Positions 35,079-48,900 of a DNA stretch of 64,000 nucleotides are shown here, in pieces. The notes under the pieces are model-generated. The model did no database searches and was not told the DNA's origin. It saw only the letters and a list, made by a program, of their open reading frames with translations. This stretch comes from Poronia punctata (Eukaryota > Ascomycota > Sordariomycetes > Xylariales > Xylariaceae): contig MU401518.1 of assembly GCA_022579005.1 (NCBI GenBank), forward strand, positions 119,323 through 183,322, given 5' to 3'. The position numbers and the translations under genes were made by a program. Every line of letters starts with the position of its first letter. Position 1 is the first letter of the stretch.

Positions 35079-37375
35079 ATGGCCACACTCAAGTTTGCGC
35101 CTTTCTCTTCTGAGATCGAGCTACCCTTTTACTCGGCTTTGTTTGCTTCTAAACTCGACCACGACAAGCTGAGCGACTCTGCCCGCCCCGTTCTGGGGCT
35201 TTACGAGCCTCGCATCGGCGTACATCCCGATGACAGCGTGAAGATGCAGGTGCTGGCGAACGCTCTTACCAGCACCACGTAAGCAGGCTTTTGCGCGCCT
35301 TCATTGCCTTCATCCACCCAACTCATTAGCTTCATGGGGTGTTTCTTTATAGGGGAACTAACTAGTGATGCTACAGCGTGCCGGCCAATGCGGTGCGAGC
35401 CGAAGGCATCATCAAAAACGCCAATACGATGGAGGCCTTCCGCCAAGCTGATAAGGTTGAGATACTCAACAATGCTGCTCGCCAGGTACGGTCATAGTCA
35501 TCCCTACAAGGGTCATCGCCTATCGATGAATCGTATGTTGATCGGTCCAGATTTGGGATGCTATAAATGATGGCACCATCTATTCCGTGCCTTCCTTGCT
35601 CTCCTCATACATCATCCTCTCCTATGCCGACTTGAAGAAATACCGTATGACGTACTGGTTTGGATTCCCAACGCTGCCGTCAGATCCGGCCTGGAAGCGC
35701 GACGGTGAGATACAGACCTTGACACCCGCTGAGAGCACCGCCTTGGTTGAACGGGTAGGGACATGGCGGTACTCGGTCGACAGCAGGGAATACGGTTTCT
35801 TTCTAGCCAAGAAGGTTCGGGGGAAACGGTCACCCCCGGGTCTCGATCCGCCCTCCGGGGACATTGGTTACGGCTGGGAGATAGGGTCTCTGCGGGATTT
35901 CGAAAATGACTTCTTCCTCGGCGTTCCGGAAGAGGACAGGTATGTGGCCTTTGTAGACCCCTCGACTTACGAGGAGCATCCGGCTTGGCCCTTGAGAAAT
36001 CTCTTGATGCTCGTGAGGCAGCGGTATCGTCTCCGCAACGTGCAGGTGCTGTGCTATCGCGACATCCAATCGCGTCGGCACGAAGCCCGGAGCATCGTCA
36101 TGTCTCTTCATATGGACCCGGTCGATCAACTAGTGCTGTCCACGATGCCCAAGGCTACGGGCTGGGAGAGGAACCAGGCAAATAAGTTGAGTGCAAGGTC
36201 CGTCAGCCTTGCGGAATCCATGGACCCTGTTCGTCTCGCCGACCAGTCGGTAGATCTGAATTTGAAATTGATGAAATGGCGTATCTCGCCTGATCTCGAC
36301 CTTGACATCATCAAGAACACAAAGTGTCTCCTCCTAGGCGCCGGCACTCTTGGAAGTTATGTGTCAAGAAACTTGATGGGATGGGGCGTACGCAAGATCA
36401 CCCTGGTCGACTATGGGGCCGTCTCCTTCTCCAACCCCGTACGACAGCCTCTGTTCGTGTACGACGACTGCTTGAATGGGGGGGCTCCCAAGGCGACCAG
36501 AGCAGCGGAGGCATTGAAGCAAATATACCCCGGCGTGGAAAGCTACGGCGAAGTTTTGTCAGTCCCCATGTTGGGCCACCCGATCGTCGATAAAACGCAG
36601 GGCGATTATGAGAGGCTCAAGGCTCTGATTGACGCACATGACGCCGTCTTCTTGCTAATGGACAGCCGCGAGTCGCGCTGGCTTCCTACCGTGATGGGTA
36701 AAGCGGCTGGCAAAATTGTCATGAATGCCGCGCTCGGCTTCGACACTTATGTGGTCATGCGGCACGGTGCTGAACCCGAGCATGAGAGTCAGAAAACATT
36801 GGGTTGCTATTTCTGCAACGACGTAGTGGCGCCCGGCGATGTAGGCTACCTTTCCCACCGGATCCGGGGTCCTTTCCTTGTCTTTGCTGACCATGAGACA
36901 GTCCCAGAAAGACTTGACCCTCGATCAGCAGTGCACGGTCACGAGACCGGGGGTTGCTGCTATTGCGTCCGCACTGCTAGTTGAGCTTTTGGCCAGCTTG
37001 TTGCAACATCCTTTGGGGGCACATGCCCCAGCACCGGCGTCCGCGTCCGCCACCTCCGACACCGATCTGAGTGATGAGCATGCTCTAGGCATTGTACCCC
37101 ATCAGATCCGAGGCTTTCTGAGCAGGTTCCAGAACCTTGTCATCAGAGGAGAATCTTATCCTTGCTGTAGCGCTTGTAGCCAGCCCGTTCTTTCGGCATA
37201 CCGAAGCGAAGGATGGGGTTTCGTGAAGCGCGCGCTAGAGGACAAAGACTACGTGGCCGAGCTTAGCGGGTTAGCTGAAGTCCAGCGGAGGGCGGAAGCA
37301 TTGGCTGGGGACGTGGACTGGGAAGAAGAGGACGAGGCCCCGCACGACGGCGACGATGAAGGGGTATTGCTGTAA
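35079..37375 (+). CDS. ATG7: Autophagy E1-like activating enzyme ATG7
   Basis: Activates the ubiquitin-like proteins Atg8 and Atg12 with ATP and passes them to Atg3 and Atg10, so it is required for autophagosome formation. I model four exons: 35079-35278, 35377-35485, 35551-36840 and 36902-37375, with introns of 98, 65 and 61 nt, giving 690 residues. The N-terminal domain begins [20 protein letters not shown]. The ATP-binding loop is G366-A-G-T-L-G371, followed by [18 protein letters not shown]. The catalytic cysteine is C544 in [14 protein letters not shown], in exon 4. The C-terminal tail is acidic ([16 protein letters not shown]). Reading through intron 3 would shift the frame and remove the active site, which confirms that intron. 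The gene abuts a 10-kb AT-rich block on its 5' side and converges with MetAP2. Confidence 0.96.
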
Positions 37376-38404
37376 TCTATATAGAAACCCATCCGGCCCC
37401 GTCAAATCTTCACGGCTACTAGCGAAGCGCTCGCATGAGCCGGATTGTGATTTGGAGGCGGCCAAGGTGAGTTTGGCTAGGACGGACTGGTCCGCCCTCT
37501 ATAACGATTCGTTTGATTAGGAAGCTTAGGGCTACATCCTCATGGAAAGCCAATGTTGACCATTGTGCAGATACGTTGCATCGTTGGCGTTACGCCGAAA
37601 AATATCGGCATCATTTACTCGTAGATAGCTGTTGTCCAAACGTGGCGACAGCTGGATAGGGTAGCTATGAAAGACGGCCATGTCTTGGCAGGTCTGATTA
37701 CGTATCTCGTCACCGGTAGTCGTCGGCTCGACTATGGTGGTGCTTATGGGGGGCCGGTGACCTAGCCTTCCGTCGACCACATCACTAGGTTAGGCATAAC
37801 ATAGTTGAGCTTTCTAGAAAGAGAATACCGCATATATAAACGATATATATATACACATATATGTGGACATTTCGTAAGGCATATGTCGAGGCATGGGCTA
37901 AAGATTTTGGCCGGCGTGTTGTCTGTTTCCAGTCACTTTGTAAATGATAAAGGGCGTTTTACCTGTACACAGTAAGGAAAAGAAAACAAGCCTGTACTTG
38001 TAAAACAACGGTTCTAGTGATGCCGATAAAGTTTAGTAAACCGATCGCAATATCAACATGTGTCTACAACGGCTAATCAAACATAACGGTCCTGGGCGGT
38101 AAAAAAAAAAAAAAAAAAAAAAAAAAGCCAGGTGCGTTACAATCGTATACTTTTACTTATTTAATTTCTTACCTTGTGGCTTTTTTCGCCCTACTTTCAA
38201 CTCTTTTTTTAACACTATTGGCCCCACCCTCCCCCCATGTGTTTGAGATGTAAACGGCTAGCTGTAGGTGCCCGTAGATACGAGGCACATAACACATGCC
38301 TGGAATCCTAGGGTCCACACAGCCGTCTGATACATGTTCACCTCTTGTTCCGAATGTGGTCGGCCCGTAAGATGCCTTTATACAAAGCTGGCGGACCGGC
38401 CGGC
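37376..38404. other. Convergent intergenic region
   Basis: 3' flanks of ATG7 (+) and MetAP2 (-). It contains a TACTCGTAG motif (37616) and a 26-base A run at 38101-38126. No gene was recognised. Confidence 0.55.
38101..38126. repeat. Homopolymer run of 26 A
   Basis: Uninterrupted A tract in otherwise normal-composition intergenic DNA. It could be a slippage product or the remnant tail of a retroposed sequence; no flanking duplication was seen. Confidence 0.8.
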
Positions 38405-39967
<1,563 letters not shown>

Positions 39968-41820
39968 GTTTGAGAGATGATCGGATAACGATAAATATAT
40001 GTATGCTAGGAATATAATGTGTGTGGCGGGGAGGTAGGTGTTAAGAGCCAATAGGCATTAGAATAGCTGAATAACTATAAGGATAATTTAAATCTTATAT
40101 AATAAAATAAGAGGTAAAGCTAGGTAAAAAGTAAACGTTTTACTAGTTAAAAGGCCTTTTTACTTAAGGTTGTATAAGTAGCTATAAAGGTAAATGCTAA
40201 TTTTTAAGTTTAAATTTTAATTTTAATAACTATTTTATATTTTATTAAACATTTTAAAAATATATTTATATTAAATATTAAAACCTAGAATTTAAATATT
40301 TAATTTATATAAAATATTATAATAAAATGTTTATAATTAATAGCATTAAGTTAATATAATAAAATAAAAATAAATTAACTAAAGTAAAAGCAAGCTTTAA
40401 ATAATCTTAAAGATTAATTTATATAAAATTTATAAAGTAATAAGGTTATATAATAAGGTTATATAACATGCTTTTATATTTATATAATGCATTTTTATAA
40501 TGTATATAATAAACTGCCCTTTTTTAACATTAAAAAAACGTTTATGTTTTTTTTTTTAAAAACGTCTTTGTTTTTATATTATAGTATGTTTTTCTTGCTA
40601 ATATAGTTAAATAAAGTAAAAGTAATTCTTATTTTATTAATTTAATTTTTTTAATTAAAGTAATAGATTAAAAGTAGTTAAGTAAGTTAGTTTTATAAAC
40701 TAACAATATGCTTAATTTTATTTTTAAAATATTTTTCTATAGCTTTTTTAAGTAATAGCAAGTAATGTTATAAATTAATTAGTAGTAGCAGTTTAATTAA
40801 CTAACTTTTTATCTAGTTTTTTAAACTTGTTATTTATTTACTTAATTATTTTATTAAATTGTTTTTAAGCTTATTATAAGCTTTTTTAATTTTAATAATA
40901 TTGTTTACTAGTATATTATTATATTGCACTGCTTTATTAAGCTTTTTTATAGTTTTTAAAATTTTGCTATATATATATTAAATAAAAGCAAATTAAAAGC
41001 GCTTAAAAATATAGTAAGCACTTTTTTTATTATATTAGTAACGTAATACTAAATTAAGCTATTAATAAAGGCTTTTTTAATACTATATTTAATTTTTATA
41101 TAAATTAATTTATTAATTTTAGTAAAAAAAATTATAAGCTTTTATTTTTTTTGCTTATTAAGCATTAAACTTGTTATTAAATTTACTAATAATTTATATA
41201 CTTTTATTATATTATTTCTTAGCCTTTTTTAATTAAAATTTAGCTATTAATAATTATATTGTTTTATATTTAGCAGTTTATATAATAGTTTAATTAGTTT
41301 AATTACTTATAATTTTAGCTAGTAATGCAAATTTTTTAAAGTAAGCAATTAATCTTTTTAGTAAACAAGTTAGTTTTTTTAAAAGATTATTTACTTTTTT
41401 AGTAGCAATATTAGTTTAATTATTTTAATTATTTTTGTTAATAGTAACTAAGCGTACTTATATTTAAAGTATTTGCTTACTATTTTTAACATTATAGTAT
41501 AACTTTAATAGCAAGGTTATATAGTAGCTAAATTAAACTTATATTATTAATTATATTAACTATTATTTAAAGCATTACTTTTAATTTATATTATACGTTT
41601 TTTATAATATATAGTGCTTTTAATTACTTTAGTTTAATATTTATTATAATAAATTATAACTAGTTATTTTACCTTTTTTATTTTTTATTTATATAAAAAA
41701 AATTATTAGTATATATATATTTGCTTATAGCAAGTTATTTAATTATTTACTATTTAGTTAGCAAACTATAAAGTAGTTTATTATCCTTTTATAGTTAAAA
41801 TACTTTTTTAATATAATATT

Positions 41821-42143
41821 TATAATAGTTAGTAAATATAGCTACTAATATAAAAACTAATATACTTTTAAATTTAAAACTTAATTTAAACGTAAAGAAA
41901 AAGAAACTAAGATATATAGCTTAGTATTATTTATATTTATTTATGTTTCCTTTATTTTAAGTGTTTACTATAGCTCTTGCTATAAAAATACCTTTATTTA
42001 CAACCTTAATCTAGTAGCTTATTTTATTGCTTAAAGCACTAACAAAAAAGTGGTAATAAGTAGTTATAGTAGATCTTTTTTATTTTTAATTTAAAACTTT
42101 TATTTATATAGCTTTGCAACCTTTATACCCTTTTACTATTACA
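41821..42143 (-). repeat. LTR of the minus-strand retroelement
   Basis: 323 bp, the same length as both LTRs of the plus-strand element. In its own orientation it starts TGTAATAGT with the intact TG, where the plus-strand element's copies have TA. It contains the shared words AGCTATAGTAAA and TAATAAGTAGTTATAGTAG (as read on the plus strand or its complement). Confidence 0.85.
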
Positions 42144-43560
42144 ATCCCCCCCTTATAAAAAAGCAAACTTGTTTTAAGTTATATAGTTAAAAAAAAAACC
42201 CTTTTAATTTAGTTATAAACTAAATAAGTAGTTTTTAAAACTAGCACTTTTAAGTAAAGCAAAGTTGCTTTTAGTGTACGTAGTAGCTTAAGATAATAAA
42301 AGCTTTAAATTTCTAGTCTTTTACTGCTATACTATAGCTAGTTTTAAAAAATAAGCGCTAATTTTTTTAGGTATTAGTTATATTAGTTTTTAGCTAATCT
42401 TTAGGTCTTTTAAATACTTTTAATTACAAAGGTAGCCTTATTAAAATCTAAATATTTATATTTATTAAATATTTAGTTTTTTGTTTTTTTTAGCTTTTTT
42501 TTATTTACAACGTTTTATTTAGTTATTACCTTATAAAAGTAGTTTATTATTATTAAAATAAGGTTTAATAAAAAATCTTTTTTTAGTAGCGTATAGCTAT
42601 TTAGTTAGTTGTTTTAAAAGTTTAAGTTTTTTTTTAAATACGCTTTATAATACTAATATAATTTAAAAAAAGCATATTTTAAATTAAAAGCAAAGTACTA
42701 AGTATTATTTAAACTTTAACTTTTTTATAATACTTAGTAGTACAATTTTATATATTAAATATAAAAACTAAAAACCTTTTTAACTTTTTATTTTTTATTG
42801 CTAATATTTTAGTTAATCTTTTTAAGTAGCCTAAGTAATGCTTAACTTAATAACAAGTTATTAAAGTACTTATAAAGTTAATTAGCATAAAACTATAAGT
42901 TACTTTGCTAATTAAATAGCAAATCTAAGGAATAAGTATTTTTAAATTTAGCTTTTAAAATATAATAGTGCTAATAAGTTATAAAAAAGTTTAACTTATT
43001 ACTAAGTTAATTTATTTATATTTTTTTAAACAATATATACTAAGTTACTTACTTTAAAGTTAAGTTTTTTTTAATATTTATTAGCTTGTATAGCTATTTG
43101 TTTTTAAACTTTTATTACTGCTTGCTTTATAATAGTAATATACTTTTAAACCTTTAAAGCAAAATCTTAAGCTTTTTAATACGTTAGCTATTTAGTTAGT
43201 ATTAAACTGCTAAAATTTCTAGTTTTAAATTTCTAATTATAACTTATTTTCATTAGTTTCTTTATAACAACCTTTTAAAAAAATAATCTTTTTAAAGATT
43301 TATATAGCATAAAAGCTTAAACTATATTTATAGCTAGTAAACCTTAAAACTAATTATTTTAAAAATAGCTAATATATAGTTAAAATTATTATTTTAAGTA
43401 TTAGTTTATAATTTTAGCTTAATTAACAGTTTATTTATACTTTATAGCAGGAAAGTTAAGTTTAGTACTATAAATATAAACTAATTTATTTATAAAATTA
43501 AAAATAAATTAAAAACCTTAGTTATTAATAAAACATTTTAGCTATTTAAAAACTTGATAA
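41821..43560 (-). mobile_element. 3' end of a minus-strand LTR retroelement, same family as 45656-52844
   Basis: A 323-bp LTR (41821-42143) lies in the opposite orientation to the LTRs of the 45656-52844 element. Read on the minus strand, a purine tract of eight G plus AT sits directly before the LTR start (plus-strand C run at 42146-42153), which is the expected polypurine tract, so this is the 3' LTR and the element body extends to the right. Plus-strand 42200-42430 and 42950-43560 are recognisable reverse complements of about 52240-52480 and 51080-51720 in the complete element. Beyond about 43560 I can no longer follow the similarity by eye, and no 5' LTR was located. Confidence 0.75.
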
Positions 43561-44987
43561 AGTCTTTTATAATATATTTAAGCTAATTAAAATTTCTATA
43601 CTATAGTATAGCTTATTTCTTTAAAAAAGTATAGTTAGTAAGCTTAAACTAATAACTTAATAAAATAGCTAATAAAAGCTTAAATATTTTAAGTATAAAA
43701 GTTATTAAAGTTTATAATAATAAGCTTTTAAGCAATAGCATTTACTTAGTTCACTAATTTATAAACAATTTTATAAACTTAAATTATTTTAATAACGTAT
43801 ATAAAGCCTACTTTATAATTTTAAGCACTAAAATATACTTTAACTTATTTTCAAAGCTAGCTAAAAAAGCATATAAATATATATTTTAGTTATTATTTTT
43901 TGTTATAAAATATATATATATTAAAGTTAAGCTTTAAAGCAATTATTTAAACCTAGCTATTAAAGTTATTAGTTTTTTTATTAAAAATTAAAAGTTTAAA
44001 ACTTTAAGCTTAAAATTTTTTTAAATAAAAATTAAATATATTAGTAAAAATAATAATAAGCTAAAAAATAAAGTTAATAGCTAAGCTTTAAGCAATAAAA
44101 GTGCCTTTGCTAAAAATATTGCTTAGTAAAGTAGTAAATTATTTTATAATATAATTGCTAGCAAAAGTACTTTTAGCGTTAACTTATACATTAATTTAAT
44201 TTAGCTTATTTTGCATTTATTAAAACTTTTAAAAAAAGCTTAAAGATTATAAGATTAAACTTAGTTAAAATAAGTGCTAAAGCTTAGCTTTTAGTAAAAG
44301 AAAATAAGCTAATTAGCTATATTAGTAATAAAAGCTGTTAAAGCAGCAAGGCTTTATATAGCCTAGTAATATTAAACTATTAGTTAGGTTTATTTTTTTA
44401 TTAAAATTAAAATTATCCTTTTTTTAACTTAAAGTTATTAAAAACAAAGGTTTTAATTATAAAAAAAACTGACTTTTATAGTAATAAGTTAAGTTACTTA
44501 CTATACACTATAGTATATAAAGTTTTAAGTTAGTTAGTTATATATAAACATTAATTATATATACAAGGTTTAATTAAGTTAAATTAAATTAAAGTTAATA
44601 ATTTTATTTTTAGCTATTAAATCTAATAAAAAATATAGAGTAAATAATAAATTAATTATATAAAAGTAATTAATTAAAAAAACTTTAAAGAGTATAATAA
44701 TTAATAAAGCATAATAGCTATATATTAACGCTATATAAAAAATGTTAAGTTTAAAAAAAAACTAGCTATACTAAGATTTATTCTTTTACTATTTATATAT
44801 AAATACCTAGCTAAAAATATAAGTATATAACTAATTAGATCGTTTTTCTAAGTAGGTCTTACTAAGTAAACGTAATATTTAGTACTACTTTAAACCTACC
44901 TTATGCTAATATATGTGCTTTAAAAGTTATATAACTATTTTCTAGGTTATATAACCTTATATTAACAAGCACGGCCGTTATAGCTAG

Positions 44988-45431
44988 TATAAAGGTGCAA
45001 CTTACTTACTTACTTTAAAATGCTTAGATTAGCAAAGACCCTTTACCTAAAGGTTAGCACAGGTCTTATAAACCTAAAAAACCTAGCTAGGTTATTTATA
45101 GCCTAATTGCGCAATTATAAAATATTTAGGCAATAACTACTTTTAGTAAGCCTTATAGCTTAATAGTAGCATGCACTATTATATATAGATAATAGTTAAT
45201 ATACTAAATAAAAGAATTAAAATAAAACTTTAAAATATATATAATAGTGCAGCTAACTATTAAGCTACAAAGCTTACTAAAAGTGGTTATTGCTTAAATG
45301 TTTTATATTTAAATAATTATGCTATATATAGCCTAGGTCTTTTAAGTTTATAAAACTTGCGTTAACTTTTAGCTAAAGGGTTTTTACTAGTTTAAGCACT
45401 TTAAAGTAAGTAAATAAGTTGCACTTTTATA
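44988..45431. mobile_element. Long inverted-repeat element (foldback or MITE-like)
   Basis: Two arms of about 195 bp, 44988-45183 and 45238-45431, are reverse complements of each other with a spacer of about 55 bp. Outer ends read TATAAAGGTGCAACTTAC on the left and, complemented, TATAAAAGTGCAACTTAT on the right. Arms share CTTTAGCTAAAAGGTTA-type and AGGCAATAACTACTTTTAG words. It has no coding capacity. It may be a non-autonomous DNA transposon with long terminal inverted repeats, or two head-to-head solo repeats. A third, better preserved arm is at 53010-53198. Target duplication is unclear. Confidence 0.7.
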
Positions 45432-45655
45432 TTACCTTCTTTTTTTATTAAATTACTTTTAATTTATTTAAAATAAAGTATATAATTTAATTAATAAATG
45501 CTTGTTAGTTATAATCTAGTTAGTAAATATACTTATATAATTAAATTTAAGTTATTTTAATTAGTAAAACAATATTTTATAATATAATTTAGCAACTAGC
45601 AATTAATACTTAACTAGCTTTATTAAAAGTATTATCTTTATATTATAATACTTAA

Positions 45656-45978
45656 TATAACAGTAAAGGGGTATAGAGGTTGCAAAGCTATATAAGTAAA
45701 GGTTTTAAATTAAAAATAAAAAGGACTTATTATAACTACTTATTACCACCTTCTTGTTAAGGCTTTAAGTAATAAAATAAGCTACTAGATTAAAGTTGTA
45801 AATAAAAGTATTTTTATAGCAAAAGCTATAGTAAATACCTAAAATAAAGAAAACATAAATAAGTATAAACAATACTAAGCCATATATTTTAGTTTCTTTT
45901 TCTTTACATTTAAATTAAATCTTAAATATAAAAGTATATTAGTTTTTATACTAGTAGCTATATTTATTCACTATTATA
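45656..45978 (+). repeat. 5' LTR of the plus-strand retrotransposon
   Basis: 323 bp, beginning TATAACAGTAAAGGGG and ending CACTATTATA; the terminal CA has decayed to TA. It is preceded by the target duplication CTTAA. Confidence 0.88.
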
Positions 45979-48900
45979 ATTTAAACGTTGCTTTATTACT
46001 ATTTAAAAAAACTTTAATTATTTTTTTAAAAAACATAATACTTTATTTATTTAATACGTTAAACTAAATAAATCTACTTAAACTTAATTTATTAAATATT
46101 TAGTTTTTTATAACCTACTAAATAAAGAACTTTTATTAACAACATATTAAAAAAAGTTTACTTTTTAAACACTAACTATATAGCAGCTAAGGCTTGCTAC
46201 TAGGTTTAATTTAACTTAAGTATTATATACTACTTTTAACTAAAAAAAAAAAATTAAAATATAATAGTATAGTATAGTAGCAGTTTGCAAAATTTAGCTA
46301 GTTATTATAAAACCTAGAACTTTTTTATAAAAAGTTAAAATAACAAAGCTAAAAAAAAAACCTAATATTAATTTACTACTTACTACTTTAAATTTTTTTT
46401 ATTTAATATAGCTAAAAATAAAATCTAAAAATAAAACTAATACTAATTAATAATGCTTAAAATTAAAGCTAATTTTTAAATTTAAATAAAAACTAATATA
46501 GCGTACTTTTTAAATGCTAAAAAAGCTTTAGCTATCTTTTTTTAAGCTATTATACTAAATAAATAAAATGCTTTTAATTTATTTAATAATTTACTAACTA
46601 AAAAAAAGTTTAATTAATTAGCAACAAAGTACTTTATAGCTATATTTTAAAAGTTTAAACATTAATTATTAATAAGCACTATATGTTTTAAAATTATTAA
46701 AAAATAATATTATATATTAAAAATAATTAATTAAAAGGCTTAAATCTTATAAGCATAAGCTATTAAACTAAAAATTGCAGCTTAAAATAAAACTAGTTTA
46801 ATAAACGTAAAAAAAACTATAAACTTTAATACTATTAGTGCTTAGGAAAATAAAGCATAAAAGTTAAAAAAACAAACAATGCTTTAAAAAAATAAATTAT
46901 TTTAATAGTAGCTACTATAACTAATTTAACTTAAAAAAGCTAACAAAGCACCTTAGCTTTTAAGTTAATAAATAATACTAAGCAATTTGCTAAAATAGAT
47001 TTTTTACTTATTTTTATTAATAATAAAGCTAAAAATAAAGCAAAAGTTTATTTTAAACATTAATATATGCTTTTTAAAAAAAAGCTATAGCTTAATTTAA
47101 ATTACTTTATTAATAATTATAATAAAATTACCTATATTGCTAGTTATATAAGCAAATTAGTAGCTAAAAAATTAATATTGTTTATTATAGCAAAAAATAG
47201 TTAAGAGCTACTTTTAAAAACGTTAAAAAAGTACTACACTACTTTTATTAATAATATTATAACTTAAATAAGTATAAAATAGCTTAAATTAAGTATTAAA
47301 ACCTTTATATAAGCAATAATAATAAATTTAGCAACTTTAAAATTAAATTTACTAAGTAAGCTAATTAAGCTTACGTTTTATTATTTAAGTTTAAAAATAA
47401 TATATATAACAAGCTACTAAACTAACTAAATATACTTTGCTTACTAAATAAAGTAAACTTTTTAGTAACCTTTTTTAAGTATTATAAATATGCTTAAATA
47501 TTTAACTATTAATAATATAAAAACTTTTTGAATAAAAAAAAAGTAAAAATTAAAATATTTTTTAACTTTAAAATTAGTACTAAAAAAAAAGCAAAAGCTA
47601 GTTAACTAATTACCTTATAATTTATTTTAACTTAATTTGCTAAACAAAGTATAAGGGATAAATATTATAAGATTTTTTATTTAAGTATAAAGGCTAAAAA
47701 TGTTAAAATTTATACTAAACCTTTTTTAAGCAAGTAAAACTATTAATATTTAAAAAATAATATTTTACTTGCTATATTTAAAATTATTAAAGTAATAATT
47801 ATTTAAAAAAGTTTTACTTTAACTAACTAAACTTTGTTTCTATTAATTTTATTATAATAAAAATAATAAAAAATACTTTTATACTTAAAAAAGCAAAAAG
47901 CTAAGCTTAAAAAAACTAGCTTTTTATTTTAAGCTACTTGTTATATTAGCTTTAAATATAAATACTTATTAAAATATTTTTTTAACTTTTTAAAAACCTT
48001 TTTTAAAAGAAGTTTTTTAACTATTAACTATATATTAATAAATAATAAATATATTTTAACTACTAAAGCTTTTATAAATATAAAAGCAAACGTATACTTA
48101 CTATTAAATATAAGTTTTATAATAAAGGTATTAAAGTACTTAAACTTAAATAAAATTTAAAGCTTTAAACTTGCAAAAGTTGTTAAATATAATAAAAAAG
48201 CAATATAAGCTATAAATTAAAGCTTTTAAGCCTATTTATATATATAAAAGCATATTATTAAAAATACTTTATTTTTAATTGTTAATATAAAATATAATAT
48301 AATTATTAAAAAAAAGTTTTTTTATTACTATAACGTTTTTATAAACTTAAAACAAGGCTAAATGCTTTTTTTAACTAAATAAAAACCTAACTACTAATTT
48401 TTTAAAACTTTTATAAATAAACCTAAAAACTTAATTTAAAATCTTTTTACTACTAAAAATATTATAAAAAAAGAAAGTTAATAAATATAAAAAATAAACA
48501 ATAATAAAATAAACATATAGCTAAACTAAATAAAGTTATTACTTAAATTTAATAATAAATTTATAAGTTAAAAAATATATTAGCTAAACTAGCTAATTTT
48601 AAAATTAAAAAATAAAATAAACTAACTAAACTAATTATAATTTTAAAATTACTATAAGCTTAAAAAAAAATCTTAAACGCTAATTAGATCTAGTAAGGTT
48701 ATAATTAAATAAAGCAGATTTTTAACAAAAAAAACTACAACGTTTTTTTTAAACTTAATTTAAAACTTTTTTAAAAAAATAAAAAACTAAATATTTAATA
48801 AACATAAATATTTAGTTTTTAATAATACTTAAAAACCTTATAAATTAAAGCATAATTATATTAAATAATATAAACACTAACTAATATAAATATTAACATT

